A DNA stretch of 64,000 bases, taken from the NCBI GenBank assembly GCA_928721565.1, contig OV788638.1, positions 930,001 to 994,000 of the forward strand. The letters are read 5' to 3'. A program made the position numbers and the translations under genes. The DNA is from an uncultured Clostridia bacterium (lineage in GTDB: Bacteria > Bacillota > Clostridia > TANB77 > CAG-508). This document shows positions 60,138 to 64,000 of the stretch, piece by piece (the stretch's first letter is position 1; each line of letters opens with the position of its first letter). The notes under the pieces are model-generated. The model searched no databases. It was not told where the DNA came from and worked only from the letters and a program-made list of their open reading frames with translations.

Positions 60138-62796
60138 TGGTAATAGTATAATGAACAGAGCATTTTATGGAATAATGGGAAGTAAAATGTTAACAACAAA
60201 AGATGGAAAATATACAAATGCAGTATATGGATTTTTAGCAATAATGTTTAAAATATTAGATGATATAAATCCTGAATATTTAGCGGTAGCATTTGATATG
60301 AAAGGAAAGTTAAAAAGAAAAGAATTATTTGATGGTTATAAAGCAAATAGACATGGAATGCCAGATGAGCTTGCAGAGCAAATGCCACTTATTAAAGAGA
60401 TTCTAAAAGCAATGAATATAGACATAATAGAAAAAGAAGGGTATGAAGGTGACGATATTTTAGGAACACTTGCAAAATATGGAGAAAAGCAAGGGTTAGA
60501 AGTAACAATACTTTCTGGAGATAGAGATACATTTCAGCTTGCAAGTGATAATATAACAATAAGAATTCCAAGAACAAAAGGCGGAAAAACCGAAACAGAA
60601 GATTATAATAGAGCAAAAGTGCTTGAAGAATATGGAATAGAGCCAAAGCAATTAATTGAAGTAAAAGCATTACAAGGTGATTCTTCTGACAATATTCCAG
60701 GAGTTCCAGGAGTTGGACCTAAAACTGCTATTTCATTAATTAAAAAATATCATTCAGTAGAAAACTTATATGATAAAATTGAAGCAGGAGAAGATGATTT
60801 AAAAGGAAAACAAAAAGAAAATATTACAAATAATAAAGAAATGGCAATGCTTTCAAGAACACTTGGAGAAATTGATACAAATGTGCCATTAGAAGACACA
60901 CTAGAAGATATTAAAGTAGAAGAATGGGACAAAGCCAAAGTATTAGAAATTTTTGATGAGCTACGATTTAATAGATATATAGAAAGATTTAAATTAAAAG
61001 GTAAAGCAACAGGAAATCCAAATGTTGAAGTTAAACATTTTGATATAGTAGAAACATCTGAAATACCAAATGTCACAAAATTATATTATTTTTTGCAAAC
61101 AGAAGAATATGATAATACAGAATTTATAATAAAAAGAAAAATAACTGGAATAAGTATATATTCAGATAATAAAATATATTATATAGTTGAACATGAAGGA
61201 TTTGAACAACAATTAAAAAAATTATTCGAAAATGAGCAAATAGAAAAATATGGTTATGATTTGGCACAAGATTATATATTGTTAAAACAAATAGGGATAA
61301 CTATGAAAAATATAGTTTATGATGCTAAAATAGCTGCATATATATTAAATCCGACAAGTAAATATACAATAGATGTAATAGCAAGAGATTATTTAGAAAT
61401 AGATAATGGAGAATATTTACAAAGTAAAGGAGTTAATCAAGAAGCGGAACAAACTTCATTATTTGAAACACAACAGCCTCAAATAGACAATAGTAAAAAA
61501 ATTGAAAACAGTTTATATACAGAAGAAATTTATAAACTAGCAGAAGTAACAATGAAAAAGCTAGAAGAAATAAATGCAATAGATTTATTTAGAAATATAG
61601 ATATGCCAACAGTAGAAGTATTAGCAGAAATGCAATGGAATGGTATGTATGTTGATCTACAAGAATTAGAAGATTACGGACAAAAGTTAAAAGATAAATT
61701 AGAAATATTAACTCAAGAAATATATCAACTTGCAGGGGAAGAGTTTAATATAAATTCAACAAAGCAATTGGGAGAAATATTATTTGAAAAACTAAAATTA
61801 ACAGTAGTAAAAAAGACTAAAAATGGATATTCAACAGATGTAGATGTTCTGGAAAAACTAAAAGAAGAACATCCTATAATAGAAAAAATATTAGAATATA
61901 GGCAATTAATGAAATTGAATTCAACATATGTAGAAGGAATGAAACCATATATAAACCCAAAAACAAAAAGAATCCATTCATTTTTCCATCAAACAATAAC
62001 TGCAACAGGACGAATAAGTTCAACAGAACCAAACCTTCAAAATATACCTACAAGATTTGAATTAGGAAAGCAGTTAAGAAAAGTATTTAAACCAGCAGAA
62101 GGATGCCTATATATAGATGCAGATTATTCACAAATTGAATTACGTGTATTAGCACATGTTTCAAATGATGAACATATGGTACAAGCTTTTATAAATGGAG
62201 AAGATATACATAGACAGGCTGCTTCAAAAGTATTTAATACACCAATAGAAGAAGTCACAAAAGAGCAAAGAAGTAATGCAAAAGCTGTAAATTTTGGAAT
62301 TGTTTATGGAATAAGTGACTTTGGATTAGGAGAGCAATTACACATTTCTAGAAAAAAGGCAAAACAATATATAGAACAATATTTAGAGCAATATTCAGGC
62401 ATAAAACAATTTATGACAGATATTGTAGAAAAGGCCAAAGAATGTGGATATGTAGAAACTCAATTTAATAGAAGAAGATATATACCAGAATTAAAATCAA
62501 GCAATTATATGGTACGTCAATTTGGACAAAGAGCTGCAATGAATACACCTATACAAGGAACAGCAGCAGATATCATGAAAATTGCAATGATAAATGTTTT
62601 AAAAGAATTAAAAACAAAAAATATGAAATCAAAAATTGTACTTCAAGTTCATGACGAAATGATGATAGAAGCACCACTAGAAGAAGTAGATGAAGTTAAA
62701 GATTTAATAAAAAAATGCATGGAAAATGCTTGCAAATTGAATGTACCATTAATAGCAGAAGTATCTGAAGCTACTAATTGGTATGAATGTAAATAA
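60115..62796 (+). CDS. polA: DNA polymerase I
   Basis: An 893-residue family A polymerase for Okazaki fragment processing and repair. The N-terminal 5'-3' exonuclease (about 1-290) shows LVLIDGNSIMNRAFYG, VAFDMKGKLKRKELFDGYKA and EGYEGDDILGTLA. The middle 3'-5' exonuclease-like domain lacks the DxE metal motif (SIYSDNKIYYIV), so proofreading is probably absent, as in Bacillus. The polymerase domain has DADYSQIELRVLAH (motif A), RSNAKAVNFGIVYG (motif B) and LQVHDEMMIEAP (motif C). ATG 60115, after AAGGAGGG, is preferred to the in-frame ATG 60088. Confidence 0.95.
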   Translation: MKKLVLIDGNSIMNRAFYGIMGSKMLTTKDGKYTNAVYGFLAIMFKILDDINPEYLAVAFDMKGKLKRKELFDGYKANRHGMPDELAEQMPLIKEILKAMNIDIIEKEGYEGDDILGTLAKYGEKQGLEVTILSGDRDTFQLASDNITIRIPRTKGGKTETEDYNRAKVLEEYGIEPKQLIEVKALQGDSSDNIPGVPGVGPKTAISLIKKYHSVENLYDKIEAGEDDLKGKQKENITNNKEMAMLSRTLGEIDTNVPLEDTLEDIKVEEWDKAKVLEIFDELRFNRYIERFKLKGKATGNPNVEVKHFDIVETSEIPNVTKLYYFLQTEEYDNTEFIIKRKITGISIYSDNKIYYIVEHEGFEQQLKKLFENEQIEKYGYDLAQDYILLKQIGITMKNIVYDAKIAAYILNPTSKYTIDVIARDYLEIDNGEYLQSKGVNQEAEQTSLFETQQPQIDNSKKIENSLYTEEIYKLAEVTMKKLEEINAIDLFRNIDMPTVEVLAEMQWNGMYVDLQELEDYGQKLKDKLEILTQEIYQLAGEEFNINSTKQLGEILFEKLKLTVVKKTKNGYSTDVDVLEKLKEEHPIIEKILEYRQLMKLNSTYVEGMKPYINPKTKRIHSFFHQTITATGRISSTEPNLQNIPTRFELGKQLRKVFKPAEGCLYIDADYSQIELRVLAHVSNDEHMVQAFINGEDIHRQAASKVFNTPIEEVTKEQRSNAKAVNFGIVYGISDFGLGEQLHISRKKAKQYIEQYLEQYSGIKQFMTDIVEKAKECGYVETQFNRRRYIPELKSSNYMVRQFGQRAAMNTPIQGTAADIMKIAMINVLKELKTKNMKSKIVLQVHDEMMIEAPLEEVDEVKDLIKKCMENACKLNVPLIAEVSEATNWYECK

Positions 62797-62820
62797 AACT
62801 CTAAAAAAGGAGAGAGATAC

Positions 62821-63393
62821 TTGAAGAAAAGAAGAAAAGCAAAAAAAAGGGGAAAAATAATGCTGATATCACTAATATTGCTAATAGCATTAGCTGTGAT
62901 TTTGGCAGAGCCAATAAAAAAACAAATTACAAAAACTTTATATAAAAAAGAATATTCTGAATATGTTACTAAATATGCTAAACAGTATGGAGTTGAAGAA
63001 GATTTGATATATGCTTTAATAAAGGCAGAAAGCAATTTTAACCCTAATGCAGTATCTCACCAAAATGCAAAAGGGTTAATGCAATTAATGAATTCAACGG
63101 CAGAAGATTTGGCCAAAAAGAATAAGATAAATTTAACAGACAAAAACATATTAGAGCCTGAAATTAATATACAATTAGGAACTCAATATATTTCATTATT
63201 ATTAGATAAATATGAATGTATAGAGGTTGCTTTAGCTGCCTATAATGCAGGAAGCGGAAATGTTGATAAATGGATAAAAGATGGAACTATAAAAGCAGAT
63301 GGCTCTGATATAGAAAATATTCCATATAAAGAAACCAATACGTATGTTAGAAAAATTATGAGAGATTATGAAATTTATAATCAGCTTACTTAA
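62821..63393 (+). CDS. Lytic transglycosylase (SLT domain)
   Basis: A 190-residue membrane-anchored enzyme that cleaves peptidoglycan between MurNAc and GlcNAc. A basic N terminus and helix at about 13-29 precede an SLT/Slt70-type domain: LIYALIKAESNFNPNAVSHQ with catalytic Glu70, NAKGLMQLMNSTAEDLA, INIQLGTQYISLLLDKY and ALAAYNAGSGNVDKW. The start is TTG 62821 after GGAGAG. Such short enzymes often follow polA in Clostridia; a role in wall remodelling or sporulation is plausible. Confidence 0.9.
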   Translation: MKKRRKAKKRGKIMLISLILLIALAVILAEPIKKQITKTLYKKEYSEYVTKYAKQYGVEEDLIYALIKAESNFNPNAVSHQNAKGLMQLMNSTAEDLAKKNKINLTDKNILEPEINIQLGTQYISLLLDKYECIEVALAAYNAGSGNVDKWIKDGTIKADGSDIENIPYKETNTYVRKIMRDYEIYNQLT

Positions 63394-63411
63394 TAAAATA
63401 TAAATAACTAA

Positions 63412-63440
63412 TTGACAAAATTGTAAGAGATTGTTAATAT
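63412..63440 (+). promoter_or_regulatory. Promoter of the yqeG gene
   Basis: TTGACA at 63412-63417, a 17-base spacer and TAATAT at 63435-63440, 38 bases before ATG. Confidence 0.6.
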
Positions 63441-63478
63441 ATAAGCAGAAGTTTTGCAACTAGAAATGGAGGATTTAA

Positions 63479-63985
63479 ATGATATTATATCCAGATGCAC
63501 ACTTTAATAATGTAAGAGAGATAACAATAAATTTCTTACAAAAGAATAAAATAAATGCATTAATATTAGATGTAGACAATACATTAATAGATTATGATAA
63601 AAATTTACCAGAAGAAACAATAGAATGGGCAAAAGAATTAAAGAATAATAATATAAAATTATACATATTATCAAATACAAACAAAAAAGAAAAAGTAAAA
63701 ACAGTAGCAAACAAACTTGGAATAGAGTACATGTACTTTGCAAAAAAACCATTAAAAACAGGTTTTAAAAAAGTACAAGAAAAACTCAAAGAACCATCAC
63801 CAAATATAGCAGTAGTAGGTGATCAAATATTTACTGATATAGTAGGAGGAAATAGATGTAAAATGTTTACTATATTAGTAGAGCCAATTGCAGAAAAAGA
63901 TATTTGGATAACAATGGTTAAAAGACCATTAGAAAATGCAATAAAAAGAAATTATCATAAAAATATAGACAAAGGAAGTAAATAA
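63479..63985 (+). CDS. yqeG: YqeG-family HAD phosphatase
   Basis: A 168-residue HAD (subfamily IIIA) protein. LILDVDNTLIDYD places the nucleophile Asp31 and second Asp33. KLYILSNTNKKEKV is motif II, KKPLKTGFKKV gives the lysine and VVGDQIFTDIVGGNRCKM the final aspartates. YqeG is a predicted phosphatase conserved across Firmicutes and needed for ribosome-related functions in some. ATG 63479 follows GGAGG. The next gene begins two bases after the stop codon, an operon as in Bacillus (yqeG-yqeH-aroE). Confidence 0.9.
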   Translation: MILYPDAHFNNVREITINFLQKNKINALILDVDNTLIDYDKNLPEETIEWAKELKNNNIKLYILSNTNKKEKVKTVANKLGIEYMYFAKKPLKTGFKKVQEKLKEPSPNIAVVGDQIFTDIVGGNRCKMFTILVEPIAEKDIWITMVKRPLENAIKRNYHKNIDKGSK

Positions 63986-63986
63986 A

Positions 63987-64000
63987 ATGTATATAAATGA
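63987..64000 (+). CDS. Start of a further gene (partial, 4 codons)
   Basis: ATG 63987 lies two bases after the yqeG stop codon, preceded by AAAGGAAG at 63971-63978, and reads MYIN before the window ends. In Firmicutes yqeG is often followed by yqeH or aroE, but four codons cannot identify the product. Confidence 0.4.

Overview
This window comes from a strongly AT-rich, endospore-forming member of the Bacillota, most likely a Clostridia-type anaerobe. The taxonomic evidence is a spoVAC-spoVAD-spoVAE operon, a YtxC-type sporulation protein, a SpoVB-type flippase, a PASTA kinase with its PP2C phosphatase, Shine-Dalgarno sites of the AGGAGG type, TTGACA-17-TATAAT promoters and an infC-rpmI-rplT operon with a leader terminator. 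Codon use is standard and TGA is a stop. No tRNA, rRNA or CRISPR array was seen.

Layout. 1-3909: start of ytxC (minus strand), a toxin-antitoxin pair whose toxin is frameshifted, a GH57 (DUF1957) glucan branching enzyme and a DUF4912 protein. 4059-9825: a first export island with a 32-bp tandem repeat array, a small SipW-type exported protein, an ER-type signal peptidase with a multi-pass membrane extension, a DUF5305-like protein and a BspA/DUF285 surface protein. Its start codon and signal peptide are separated by an out-of-frame (AC)16 tract, so it looks like a phase-variable gene caught OFF. 9830-11017: an IS481-type insertion sequence flanked by a 29-bp direct repeat, just upstream of the infC promoter. 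11022-36894: mostly housekeeping genes: infC-rpmI-rplT, a nucleotidase-like HAD protein, an IMP dehydrogenase very close to the Tritrichomonas foetus enzyme, spoVA, a prepilin-like protein with a prepilin-peptidase-like protein, a ROK kinase, mtaB, a RelA/SpoT-domain protein preceded by a small paralogue of its own N terminus, a U32 peptidase, rlmN, prpC-prkC, rsgA-rpe-pgi, an acyl-ACP thioesterase, spoVB, ruvB and queH.

37047-59368: a second, much larger export island of about 22 kb. It contains three signal peptidases with intact Ser/His motifs, two signal peptidase homologues that have lost the catalytic residues, at least six short exported proteins with SipW-type leaders, one probable major subunit with its own strong promoter and terminator, a 2,886-residue beta-helix adhesin-like protein, a membrane-anchored McrB-like AAA+ ATPase with a DUF2357-like partner, and two unrecognised cytoplasmic proteins. 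I read this as a dedicated machine for making and exporting a surface fibre or matrix layer. It is the best candidate here for an undescribed system. 59340-64000: a YwaF-like membrane protein, polA, a lytic transglycosylase, a YqeG-type phosphatase and the first bases of one more gene.

A family of small intergenic palindromic elements with a GGGACCGGTTCT core recurs from 2887 to 32923. The arms flanking the core differ in sequence from copy to copy but keep pairing with each other.
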